Shown: positions 46,079-57,202 of the stretch, piece by piece
How the letters are laid out: the number at the start of each line of letters is the position of its first letter
Position numbering within the stretch: position 1 is the stretch's first letter
NCBI GenBank assembly: GCA_022559845.1
Contig: CM040118.1
Location: 156,756,331 to 156,820,330, forward strand
From: Amorphophallus konjac
Taxonomy: Eukaryota; Streptophyta; Magnoliopsida; Alismatales; Araceae
Reading direction: 5' to 3'
DNA length: 64,000 nt
Translations under genes and position numbers: made by a program
The notes under the pieces: model-generated
Seen by the model: the letters and a program-made list of their open reading frames with translations, nothing else
What the model was told of the DNA's origin: nothing
The model's database searches: none

Positions 46079-47891
46079 TGATGGCAACACACTTACATTT
46101 TGATGTCAACACTGGTTTTATAAAGTATCAAGACTTATGTTGTGCAAATGCAATGCACAACCAATGCAATGCAAAACTGCCCCCTTTAAACTATAAAACA
46201 CTCTCTCCAAATAACATCAAACTGTCTCCCCCTCAACCCCCTCAAACTTTTCACATCAAACTCTCTCCCCCTTTGCCATTAGCAGAAAGGATGAACAGGA
46301 AGATATCGTAATGACTATCATATTTAAGAGGGAATCTGATGTGACAAACGGTGTTAACATTTCAATAATCAAGCAACTAAAGCACATATTCTTCTATTAT
46401 AAGAAGGCAGATAGTTTATTTCTATACTGACGAGGTTTAAAGAGTATGAAAGCGAGAGACTAGCCACACCACTCTGTGAGGACTAGTCTGTACAAGTCCT
46501 TAATAGTAATGAACCAAGAGCGCATGAAGCATGACAGATTTTGTCTTACATAATCTTGAATGTCTGAGCCTCAAGGCATCATCATGATTGACCGGAACTT
46601 GTATTGAGATTAAACAACCTTCACAATTCTGAATTAAACTCTAGAGGAGCAGATATTGTTTCATATATTTCTTTTCTTTACTTCTTTAGAACAATCACGT
46701 GTGATCAAGCCTTTTTACATAACAGTACACATTTATCAGATGCCAGTACCCCTAGTTACTTGACAAGATCCACTATTCTGCCTCAGGTATAGTTTTCACC
46801 TTTTTGCGTAAGGGTACACGTTTATCAGACGCGAGTACCCCTAGTTACTCAGTGGAACTAACCTTTTATTTTATGAATAGAGATAAATTGAGGCACTTCA
46901 TGACATGGCTTTTTCTTCATTTCATTGACGAAGTACCCAGTTTCTCAGTGCATTCAATCAGTGCTCTGCCTTTAGAGTACATGATTCATTAATTTGATAT
47001 ATCTGTCCATTTGGTTTTCAGAAAGAGTTGTTTAAGAACAATATAGATTTTCAAGTTCTCTTAACCAATTTAGCCTGAGTCTAGATAAAATCAGATTTTG
47101 CAGGACTCATTTTGACATGACATGCACAAGATAGTTAAGAACTATTAGAGAGTATTCCACAGACTTTATTCATTGAGTTTGGTTTTTAGTCTCTAAAGAT
47201 CATAAAGTTTAAACCAACAATTTATTCAGGATTCATTACTATTTCTTATAGTAGAGGATTTCTGATTTCAGCAGCTTAGATTAATGAACATGTCTATCAG
47301 TTTGTCATTTGATCAGATTCAAAGAGGATTCCAAGAAGTGTTCAGACACTTAGACCAGGAGTGAGGATAGTTCATGACTGACTCAAGAAGGACATGAAGA
47401 GTTTTCATAGAAGTTAGTACTGAATGTTGACATTTCAGAGCAGCGATCAGGAGTATGAAGTGAAAGTCGACGTTATTGAGCAGTTGTCTGTTCAAACACT
47501 AAAGAATTTTTTTGAATTCCCCCATCAACATGAATGAGATGAAGTCAAGATGCATGAATGAAATTATAGGGATGATATGACAATGCACAAACTCCCCCTG
47601 ATTGTGTACATGAGATTTCAAATGAGAATGAGAAAGGCACACACCTATTCTAACCAAATGAGAATTGACCCATGGTACTAGGCGAAGGACTTGCCTCTTC
47701 GCATAGAGTGGGTTTTCAGACAAAAGATATCTATCCTTTCTCCATCTTCCGTTTTATATACCTATGGGCCAACAATGAAATGCAGCAAATAGGCATTCAG
47801 TGACTCATGTTCCATTAGAAGCAATCAGGAGATTACAATAAATCTAAATGAACATTCATGCGGAGAATTTACAAAGACCAAGTTCTCTTCT
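46079..47891 (-). other. Copia 3' region, no gene seen
   Basis: About 1.8 kb separates the RNase H end from the LTR. SIRE-type elements may carry an extra env-like ORF here; I find no frame longer than about 78 codons. GGTACACGTTTATCAGACGC and GTACCCCTAGTTACT occur twice (46726-46760, 46815-46850), a small duplication. Confidence 0.6.
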
Positions 47892-48686
47892 TTAAAACTT
47901 AAATCTTTCATTTCCCAATGGTTTTGTAAAGATGTCAGCAATTTGTCTTTCAGATTCAATGAATTCAAGCTCAATCTCCTTTTTACTAACTTCATCTCTA
48001 AGAAAGTGATGTTTGATTTCAATGTGTTTTGTCCTAGAGTGGAGAATAGGATTTTTAGTTAAAAAAATGGCACTAGTGTTATCACAGAAAATAGTAATGC
48101 AGCCAAGATTGATGATATAGTCAATTAATTGGTGTTTAATCCAAAGGACTTGGGCAGCACAGTTACCTGCAGCCACATACTCTGCCTCAACAGTGGATAG
48201 GGCGATAGTGTGTTATTTCTTAGATGCCCAAGACACTAGACATCCACCTAGAAATTGACAGTATCCACTAGTACTTTTCTTATCTATCCTACACCCGACA
48301 TAATCTACATCTGTGTAAGTTATCAGATCAAGCTCACACTTAGTAGGATACCATAAGCCTAAGTCTAGGTTGCCAGACAGATACCTAAAAATCTGTTTCA
48401 CAGCTATCAAGTGTGATTCCTTAGGACATGCTTGAAATCTATCACACAAACATACTGAGAATTGAATATCAGGTCGAGAAGCAGTAAGGTATAGCAAGGA
48501 TCCAATCATACCTCTGTACAATTTGGGTTCTACCATTTTACCTTTAGGATCTAAATCAAGACTAGTAGATGCTCCCATTGGTGCGGTTATTTCCTTGAGG
48601 TTCTCCATCGTGAATTTCTTCAGAAGATCCTTGATGTATTTCTCTTGAGTTATAAATGTTCCTTCTTTGGTCTGACATACCTGCAA
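47892..48686 (-). pseudogene. Copia RT C-terminus and RNase H
   Basis: From the sense start: VCQTKEGTFITQEKYIKDLL (RT thumb region), MIGSLLYLTASRPDIQFSVC, then RNase H with DLITYTDVDYVGCRIDKKST, an in-frame TAA just after SWASKK near 48210, then the continuation STVEAEYVAAGNCAAQVLWI (Glu), ITIFCDNTSAIFLTKNPILH (Asp) and RTKHIEIKHHFLRD ... QIADIFTKPL. The catalytic residues are visible, but the stop splits the domain. Confidence 0.92.
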
Positions 48687-48755
48687 CCCAAGAAAAATTT
48701 CAGCTCTTCCATTGAGCTCATCTCAAATTCACTGGTCATTAAAGCTGAAAATTCC

Positions 48756-50118
48756 TCACACATGGATACATTGGTTGATCCAAATACTATAAATTTGAAT
48801 GATCAACATTTCCTTTTCACATACCTTTTTGAATATTGTTTGGTCCACCTTAGCTCTGGAGAATCTATTTTCCGTAAGGAACTTGCTCAGCCTGTCATAC
48901 CAAGCTCGGGGAGCTTGCTTCAACCCGTAAAGTGCCTTATCAAGTCTGTACACATGGTCAGGAAATTTAAGACACTCAAAACTTGGGGGTTTCTTAACAT
49001 ATACATCCTCTTTTTTTTCACAATTTAGAAAAGCAGATTTGACATCCATATGCTGTAGGGTTATTCCTAGACTGCATACAGTGGCTAAAAGAATTCTAAT
49101 GGCTTCTAGCCTAGCTACAGGGGCAAATGACTCTTCGAAGTCAATGCCAAACTCTTGGTTGTACCCCTGAGCAACCATCATAGCCTTATTTCTAACAATT
49201 TTACCTTGCTTATCAGATTTATTACGAAAAACCCATTTAGTGCCTATTATGTTGCCATGAGAGGGTTTACGAACTAAGTGCCAGACCTTGTTCCTATCAA
49301 ATTGATAAAGTTCATCATGCATGGCATTAATCCAGTGCTCATCCTGAAGGGCACTATCTATGTTTTTAGGTTCTACCTGAGATACTAAAGCAAATGAGTT
49401 CAATTCATTTTCAATTCTTAAGTGTGCTCTAGTTCTCGGTGGGTCATTTAAACTACCAATTATGTTCTCAAGGGGATGGTCTTTAAGGAATTTAAGGTTA
49501 GTGACCTGATTACCTGAACTCTCACTTACCTCCCCCTGAGTGTCAGATTCCTCAGCTTCTTCACCAGATTCTTTATTTTGATCTTCTTTGGTTTTCAGAA
49601 TTGCTCCATCAATCTTGTCCCTGCATAAATCAGTTTCAGTTCTAATTTCAGATTCATCAAAGACAACGTGAGGAGACTCTTCTACAGTTTTAGAAATGAG
49701 ATTAAAAATTCTGTAGGCTCTAGACTTATCAGAATAACCTAAAAATATCCCAGGTTCACTTTTAGGTTCAAACTTATCAAGGTCTCTTTTGAAATTTATA
49801 TGAACAAAACATTTACATCCGAAAACCATAAAATGAACTAGAGAGGGTTTCTTACCTTTCAGAATTTCATAAGGAGTCATTTGAGTTGTGGGACTTACCA
49901 GAGCTCTATTAATAATGTAGCATGAAGTGTTAATAGCCTCTGCCCAAAACTTCCTAGGTAGGTTTCCCTCTACCAGCATAGTCCTTGCCATTTCTACCAA
50001 TGTTCTGTTTCTCCTTTCCACTACTCCATTCTGCTCTGGAGTTCTTGGTGAAGAGAACCTGTGAGATATGCCATTTTCCCTGCAAAAATCATCAAAATGT
50101 GAGTTGACAAACTCACCA
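48756..50118 (-). pseudogene. Copia integrase C-terminal half and RT, active site lost
   Basis: The frame begins at the solo-LTR junction with [20 protein letters not shown] and ERRNRT (catalytic Glu in VVERRNRT), then [17 protein letters not shown], the [20 protein letters not shown] domain and an acidic linker. RT follows: [47 protein letters not shown] (first Asp), [19 protein letters not shown]. Where YVDD should follow IIQIY the sequence jumps to SIWINQ: a deletion of about 11 bases near 48790 removes both active-site aspartates and shifts the frame, ending at 48756. It is the longest open copia segment (about 450 codons). Confidence 0.93.
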
Positions 50119-51120
50119 TGTCACGCCCCGAATCGATAGCAGCGGAACGTGTAGTTCGGAACGCGGCAGTGATACAGTCGTGAACAATCAGAGCAACCAT
50201 AAGACACAAAATTCCAAGGCCAGACAATGTAGACAAACATGATCTTTATTGATACTCAAAGAATTGATTTACATAGCTTGACTCAACTTACATAAGTGAA
50301 GAAAGGACTCACTATTACACTCTAATAAAGAGAAAGGACTCAAATAACAGGACAAGACTCAGAGAAAGACACTGACACGATTCTCCATTTCGCTCATCAC
50401 TCTTGCCCTTCCCCATCTGTTGGACTATCTTCAATGTCGTTACCTGAAAAACGTTAAAGATAGGCTGGTGAGCGAAACGCTCAGTAGGAATTACATCTCT
50501 CATCAAGCAGAATATAAGTGATTAGCCAATTACTCATGTTCATGACAAATGCAATGCATGAAATGGTATAACTTGAAAAACATGACAATTGATCTAGCAG
50601 AAAGGATAAATATCAAGGCCAAAGGTAGTTACGAGCTCAAGAGAAATAGGGATGAATTCCCATGCAGAGTCAAGGACAAACTATCAAAATATAACAAGGA
50701 CAGGTACTTAGATGAACATAACTTCAGAATTGGCCAGAATATAACAATGTTCCAATAAATATAAGAAATCTAGCAGAATGTCTAAATTATCAGAATAACC
50801 GAGCAACAAATTATCAGAATAATAGAATTAACAGAGTTTGCAGAATAACAGATATAACAGAATAACAGAATATAACAGATGTACAGAGTTTGGTGCAATG
50901 CTACACCCAGAATTACCATGGTTTACAGAATTGGACTTCCGTCCTACCTGGCACTGAAAAGTCGCGGAGCCACAGCCCTTAGTGTTTCAGAATCAGATTT
51001 GGCCAAATACAGAGTCAAAGGGTTATGTTCTCGAATTGATGGCAAGAAGATTCCAAAAGGTGTAGTGTCAAGACCAATGGAAAACTAAAGTGACACGGAT
51101 CACATCTCGAGGTTTTTAGG

Positions 51121-51178
51121 GTACAACCAGCTCGACTGCCTTGAGGGAATCCAAGGCTAGCGGAGACTTACGGAGGTC
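51121..51178 (-). other. Conserved leader stem-loop, solo-LTR copy
   Basis: Sense GAGACCTCCGTAAGTCTCCG, then a perfect six-pair stem GCCTTG / CAAGGC around loop GATTCCCT, then AGTCGAGCTGGTTGTACCC. It lies about 1.85 kb downstream of the TATA. Confidence 0.82.
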
Positions 51179-51547
51179 TCAATGACTAACTTACCAGTCC
51201 GAAGGAACAAAATGTCCAACGGAGGACTCGTATGTCACCAAGAGTTGAGGTGTATAACGTGAACCAATCATGAAAAATAGACTCCATCTACGGACGTGAG
51301 ATGAGAGTGCCAAAAGACCCGAGGTATGGGTCAAAACCGGGAGAAACGGTGAGAACATGAATGCGTTAATTATAGAATTCATATCAATCTAATTCTATAA
51401 TTAACTATAATTAAATAAACTTATTTTAATTGACGTCCGTGAGTAGTGTCATTTATTAATTAGCGTCCACTTGGAGGGACGTTAATTCTATGATTTTTAA
51501 CTTAATTTATTTAACAAGAATTCACCTCAATATCTATTTAATTGAAT

Positions 51548-52009
51548 AATTTCAAAAAAATATACATTCAAAGACTTATTTATTTATTTAAAATAATTTA
51601 GAGAAATAAAATATATGATAATTAGAAGGAAAATTCAAGGATTCCAGAAATATATTTTTTATAATTTTCTGCTACATATCTTAATAGATATGAATTTTCA
51701 AAGATATAGTTACAAATATATACACACCTTTATATATATATATATTAAAGATATGACGACATTACAAAATGTCGTCAAAATAAATCAACGACATTCTTAA
51801 TGTCGTCATTTTAAAAACATAAATTCTGACATCTTCATTGAATAATTTTAAAACATACATTTAAAGACACATTTATTTATTTAAAATAATTTAGAAAAAT
51901 AAAATATATGATAATTAGGAGAAAAATTCAAGGATTCCAAATATATAATTTTTATAATTTTCTGTTGTATAGTTTAGTAGATATGAATTTTCAAAGATAT
52001 AATTAGAAG

Positions 52010-52069
<60 letters not shown>

Positions 52070-52135
52070 AACATTTTGACGCCTTTACACGATGGCGTCA
52101 AAACAAATTTGACGACATTTAACATGTCGTCATTT
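51548..52135 (-). repeat. ~290-bp tandem duplication with GACGACATT hairpins
   Basis: AAAATATATGATAATTAG occurs near 51607 and 51899, and the flanking text follows in both copies. Each copy ends with a hairpin: GACGACATT/AATGTCGTC (51755-51763 with 51768-51776) in the first, GACGACATT-N-ATGTCGTC near 52112-52132 in the second. Confidence 0.85.
52011..52066. repeat. TA dinucleotide microsatellite
   Basis: An uninterrupted TA run of about 56 bases in the second copy of the 290-bp duplication; the first copy has only a short TATATATA. Confidence 0.97.
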
Positions 52136-53897
52136 CAAAAATTTGTCAATCTTTGGGCCTCCATTTCTCGACGTACACATGTCGAAATCACGTGTTCCAT
52201 ATATCGAAATGACGGGCTCGAAAAACTCTATTTAACCGGACGTTCAAAATAATTTTTCATTGAGAGACGGGGGATCTTGAGATAGGAGGTATGGAAAACG
52301 GTGCAACCACTCTCACTATCTCGGTCTCCACCCCAATAACGCTCCCATAAAATTTCATGTCCAAAAGATATTACGGCGCCCACGAATAATGCTATTAAGG
52401 TAAAAATTCCATAACTAACTAAACCATGTTAAACCAAAACAACACGTAGGTGATGCTTAATATTGAGCAGAACTAACGAGATTATACAAGGTTTAAATGT
52501 TTAATAATTTGGCTTGATAGAGAGAACACTTACAGATGCGTTAAAGATTAAGGTATATACATATATGCAGAGACCATATTAAGGTTTAATTGTTCTTAAC
52601 AGGTTTAGCTTGATGCGAGAACACCTACGAAAAATTAGAGACTATGAACTTAAACACAAGATATAAGCGTGCTGTTTATGATCGTAAAAACATGAATTAT
52701 CTTTGTTAATTGAGTTTAGCTGTCAGAGAGAACACCTACTTAGTTGGCTGATCGTCGGACGTGTGAGAGATAGACAACCAGAGCGACTATAGCAGAGGCA
52801 GTAACCAATCGGAAACAGACGCAGCTACAACAGCTACTCTCACAGAAAAAAATAACAAGGAAGAAGCAGTGGCTTCTCCACAATACGACCAGAATCAGCA
52901 GATGAAGAAGAAAAGAGACGATGAGCCTTTGCAACCGCAGCACGTAGCAGAGAGAAGAGGAAGAAGCCCCATAGTTCTTCTAGCAAACGAACGACAGCAG
53001 CAGCATGGTCTTATACGTTTGATAGGGGTTTTATTTATAGGGAGGGGATCCATCTACGGGGTAGAATCCTAATAGGTCTTATATTTCCCACGTGGAGTCC
53101 TAACCGCATGCAAAGTTTCCATGCACTCTACCTGTTGCCAAAACTTCAGCCGCCACATGCTAACCTGTGGAACCCTAAAGCTCCATTGCATGCAAGGTTC
53201 GAATGTGGGAAAAAAAAGAAAAGGGTTGTGATTTCTAAGGCTCTTGAACTTGTTTCTTAACGTGATAAGATTGTGGGCAGTAAAAGCCTATTGCAAAATA
53301 TTCATATTTTTCTTCTCCCCCAAACCCATTACAAGTGTCCTACGGGAGAGCCCATTTTAGCTCATATGTCTAACCTTGCACGTGAGGCCTAATTAATTGG
53401 GTTAATGCTTCATTTTATGTGGGTGGCTCAGGTGGTTTGGTCTATTGGTTGAGTTTGTGTTGGTGCATGGGCTTTGGCATTTACTATGTATTTATATATT
53501 TTATAATTGGGTTATTGGGTTGATTTATATGATATATATTTATAACCCCATGACTTTGTGACCCCTTTATTCTATATAGGAGCCGTAATATTTTAGCTAA
53601 GATTTTATTTAATTATTTCATGGGCTAGCTTATAATATAGCTAATTTCACTTTTAGCTTTGTATACTTATCTAATGCAACAATTTATTAATGGATCTTCC
53701 ATAAGTGTGGGTTTCTCTTTTAGGCCCATTAGTCTATTAAGCTAAATTCATCTATGTGAGACCTATTTAATATAAGTATGGGTTAATTTAACTTATGCAT
53801 TTCTTTATTTGGCCTTCTTATTTAATTGTAAGAGATTCACTCATTTATTTAGAAAATGTTTTATTCCCTATTATTTTATCCGGGATGCTACACACCA

Positions 53898-54195
53898 CCA
53901 TAATCAGACAAGATATTCAAATTAGCATGCTCATTAGTCTGTTTTATTTTATAAAAGAACTCCTGAAATTCTTCAAAGGCTTCCTTTTTGTAAGACAAGT
54001 AAAAGACCCAAGTATATCTAGAAAAATCATCAACAAGCACAAAACCAAATCTTTTTCCAGATAAGCTGACTGACCTAGTGGGTTCAAATAGGTCCATGTG
54101 TATTAGCTCATATGGTTTAGAAGATAGGTTTTCGGTTCTAGATTTAAATGATTTTCTGGTCTATTTACATTGAGTGCATGCCTCACAGATTTTAT
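53898..54195 (-). pseudogene. Copia integrase N-terminal half
   Basis: Reads from the CxxC end of the zinc finger into MDLFEPTRSVSLSGKRFGFV and LVDDFSRYTWVFYL (first catalytic Asp), ending SDYGG (second Asp) at the solo LTR. It continues at 50118 on the far side. A TAG/TAA pair separates it from the upstream protease segment. Confidence 0.9.
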
Positions 54196-54196
54196 T

Positions 54197-54721
54197 TTAA
54201 TTTTTGAAAGAAATTTCAGGTAGTCCTTTTACCATGTTGTGTTTATTTAGTTTGTGTAGCACACTATAGCTAGCATGACCTAATCTACGATGCCACAGAT
54301 AAGCTAGGTCATCCTTATTAGCATTAAGACAAAGGTTAGAATGTGCTACATCATCTAAGTCTACGATGTAGATGATATTGATTCTCTTACCAGAAAATTT
54401 GACAGATTCAAAATTAGGTTCAAAAATTGTGTATGCAAGAGAGTCAAAAACCACTTTATGATCTTTATCACACACCTGGCTAATGCTAAGCAAGTTATAG
54501 GCAAGGCCTTCTACCAACAGTGCTTCTTCAATGCAACAAGAAGAACACTTACCTACGTTACCTAAACCAATTATTTTCCCTTTGGTATTACCTCCGAAGG
54601 TAACATGACCTGCATCTTTCTTCACCAACATGCATAATTTATCTTTATCTCCGGTCATGTGCCTGGAGCAGTCACTGTCAAGATACCATCGATTTTGATT
54701 GGTTACCAGGCATACCTGCAA
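54197..54721 (-). pseudogene. Copia protease and GAG-pre-integrase domain
   Basis: WYLDSDCSRHMTG (about residue 12) is the retropepsin active site, but the canonical Gly after Asp-Ser is Asp here, so the site is altered. LSISQVCDKDHKVVF and the pre-integrase motif LWHRRLGHASYSVLHKLNKH follow. The frame ends at a stop after PEISFKN. Confidence 0.9.
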
Positions 54722-54726
54722 GAGAA

Positions 54727-55080
54727 TCAGGTGGAATGATTTGGAACCAAGAGCTTCTTGGGTCCCATAAAAGCATTCATTTCATGTAAGCTAGAGACAA
54801 GATGTTTTGGTATCCACATTTGATTTGGTTTCTCTATAGCAGTTGTGGATTTCTTATCATTCAATTTTGTCTGCCTCTTCTTGCCACTTTTATTCTTTAA
54901 GACTTGTGTCTTAGGTGTGGCCTGTTTCTTACTTTTGAAGTCATTCTTGATGTTCCTTTGCCAGTAATCAGTCCAATAGGTATTGGGAGCAGTAGGTGCC
55001 CTATATATCCTGGACTTACTTGGCCTGGAGTTGATAAAACTATAAGAGTTTTGGCTTCTGAAATTGTTAGCCCCACTCAT
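54727..55080 (-). pseudogene. Copia gag-pol linker
   Basis: A basic, Ser/Asn-rich segment with TYWTDYWQRNIKNDFKSKKQ and PNQMWIPKHLVSSLHEM, between the gag C-terminus and protease. It is bounded by stops on both sides. No catalytic domain is expected here in SIRE-like elements. Confidence 0.7.
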
Positions 55081-55089
55081 ATAATAGTC

Positions 55090-57147
55090 TCAAGAATAAG
55101 GCTGATGCCTTTGAGTATAGTATGACTTCTGAAAATTTTTCTGCATAGGTCTCATGTAGAAGCTACCTAGACCTCCCTTTCCAAATTTATGATAGTAAGT
55201 GCTGTGAAATGTAGTGTAGGTGGGACCAGTATTGTAGTAGCCTTGACCTGAGGTTCTTCTACTTGGCCCTTGATTCCTAGGGAACTTATACCAAGATGAA
55301 GTTGAGGTAGTTGGAAATTGATGAGTGCCTCTACCATTCTGTGGAGATTTGTCTGTTTTTATTTTGGGGCTTCCTTGGACTCTAGCTCTAGAAGTCTGAC
55401 CCCTATTCTGTCTCTTGGATTGAGACGTGGGAATGTATGAGCATGATTCCCTAGACACCTTCTCTTTGCCCTTGTCCTCGGCACTGGGCTTCTGACTTTC
55501 TCTAGAAGTCATTTTTATCAGGGGTTGGAATGTCCCCTTTTCTGTCACAAAAGAGATGGTTCTCATGTCAAACCTCTCCTTATTAGTTGGGTTGAAGCCC
55601 AAACCTTCCTTTCTGTAATTTCCTCTAGTTCCCAAGATGGCGTTCAGATTTTTTGCACCTTGTGTCATGCCTTCAAGGGAATTTTGTTTGTCTTTGTTTT
55701 CTTTTTCTAGATTTTCAATGACCTTTTTTAGTTCAGCATTTACACCATTGATGGCTTCATACTTCTCAGTTGTTGTTCTAGTTTCTTCCTTAAATTCATG
55801 TATTTTCATTTTGAGTTCACCAATGGAGTTCAACAAGTTTTCATTTTCCTTTTTCAAATCATCTAACATACTTTTACAGGATTCAACTTCATTCAAAGAG
55901 TTTTTCAATTCTGAATTTCTAGTTTACAGACATGTAATTTTATCGGACAAGGAAGTATCATGAGCTAATGAGTTCATTTTCCTCTTTAAGTGTCTGTTCT
56001 CCCTACGCATGTCTTCATATTTTTCTAAAATTTCAGCATAAGCATCCTCCCATTCACTCTGAGTAATATTGTCAAAGGGAGAAATTACCTCATCATCACT
56101 TTTTGCCATCAGGCAGATTCTGTCTTCTGTCTCACTGTCAGAGGAGTTGCTCTGACTTCCTTCTTCTTCATCACTCCATGTGCTAACCATAGCTTTTCCC
56201 TTTTTGCTCTTCCACCTGGGCTGCTTGTCCTTGAGCTCTAGACAGTCCGCTTTGAGATGTCCTGCTTTCCTGCAGTTGTAACAAACAATGGCATCAGTTT
56301 TTTTGGCATGTTCAGGTTTGTGTTTGGACTGTCTTTTTCTTGAGAAGTACTTTTTCCTTAGCCCTTTCCCTTCTTTCCTCAGAAATTTCTTGAACTTCCT
56401 GGTGAACATAGCAAACTCATCTTGATCTTCCTTAGAACTAGTACAGCTGCACTCACTGGATGACCCTTTGCTAGAGCTAACCTTGAGGGCTAAAGGTTTC
56501 TTTCTCTTCTCAGTCTCATCAGTTTTCTTTAGGTTCAACTCATATGTCATGAGAGAACCGATAAGCTCATCTATAGTGGTCGTAGCAAGGTACCTGGACT
56601 CCTCCACTACACTGGCCTTGGTATGCCAGATGGGTGTCAAGGACCTTAGAATTTTTCTGAAAATTTCATACTCACTGTAGGTCTTTCCTAGACTTCTCAA
56701 ACTGTTAGTGATCACATTCAAGCGAGCATACATCTCAGATATGGACTCTCCAGGCTTCATTTTGAAAGCCTCGTACTCAGAGACTAACATATTGGCTTTT
56801 GTTTCTCTAACCTGAGACGTCCCTTCGTACTTAACCTCTAACTTATCCTACATCTCATTAGTAGTAGTACAGGAGGAAACTCTGGAGAATTCAGTGGGAT
56901 GGAGAGCACATTGTATAACATTGATAGCTCCCCAATTCAGAGTGGACTTTCGGATATGCTCCTTAGTCCAGAATTCCTCATCTAGAGGTAAATCAAATGA
57001 ACCTTTACTCACAACCTTCCAGATCTCATAATCCTTAGCACGGAGGATGACCTGCATCCTATTCTTCTAGTAAGCATAATTGCTACCATTAAAGAATGGT
57101 GGCTTGCAAGTTGAGTGACCGTCGGCGACTACACCTTTAGCATCCAT
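55090..57147 (-). pseudogene. Copia gag with zinc knuckle and coiled coil
   Basis: The likely ATG is at 57147 (MDAKGVVADGH). Nonsense codons follow at 57068-57070, 56848-56850 and just upstream of 55921, the first two probably Trp codons changed to TAG. Visible parts: the N-terminal UBN2-like gag domain (MQVILRAKDYEIWKVV; FKMKPGESISEMYARLNVIT), a CCHC knuckle CYNCRKAGHLKADC, an acidic Ser-rich stretch, and a long predicted coiled coil (ESCKSMLDDLKKENENLLNS ... LKKVIENLEKENKDK). The C-terminal part is Arg/Ser/Tyr-rich. Gag would form the particle and bind RNA; this copy cannot be translated in full. Confidence 0.9.
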
Positions 57148-57188
57148 ATCTAACCTCTCTGGGATGTGAGGCCCTAAGGGAGAGTTAG

Positions 57189-57200
57189 GCTCTGATACCA
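57189..57200 (-). other. Copia primer binding site, tRNA-iMet type
   Basis: Minus-strand TGGTATCAGAGC begins two bases inside the 5' LTR. Confidence 0.95.
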
Positions 57201-57202
57201 CC

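Larger units (their letters stand above)
50119..53892 (-). mobile_element. Chromovirus solo LTR in copia integrase
   Basis: Sense termini TGTAGCATCC...GGGGCGTGACA, 3774 bp, flanked by CACCA at 50114-50118 and 53893-53897. No internal retroelement sequence is present, so recombination between two LTRs of a full element is the simplest origin. It carries TATAAATA at 53032-53039 (minus strand), the leader stem-loop at 51121-51178, an internal ~290-bp duplication and a TA microsatellite. It belongs to the same broad LTR type as 22494-25783 but differs in most of its length. Confidence 0.93.

Noticed and set aside
50021..50236. 71-codon frame across the solo LTR edge in the copia integrase
   Set aside because: It is not the integrase frame; the real frame continues from 48756 to the LTR junction at 50118.
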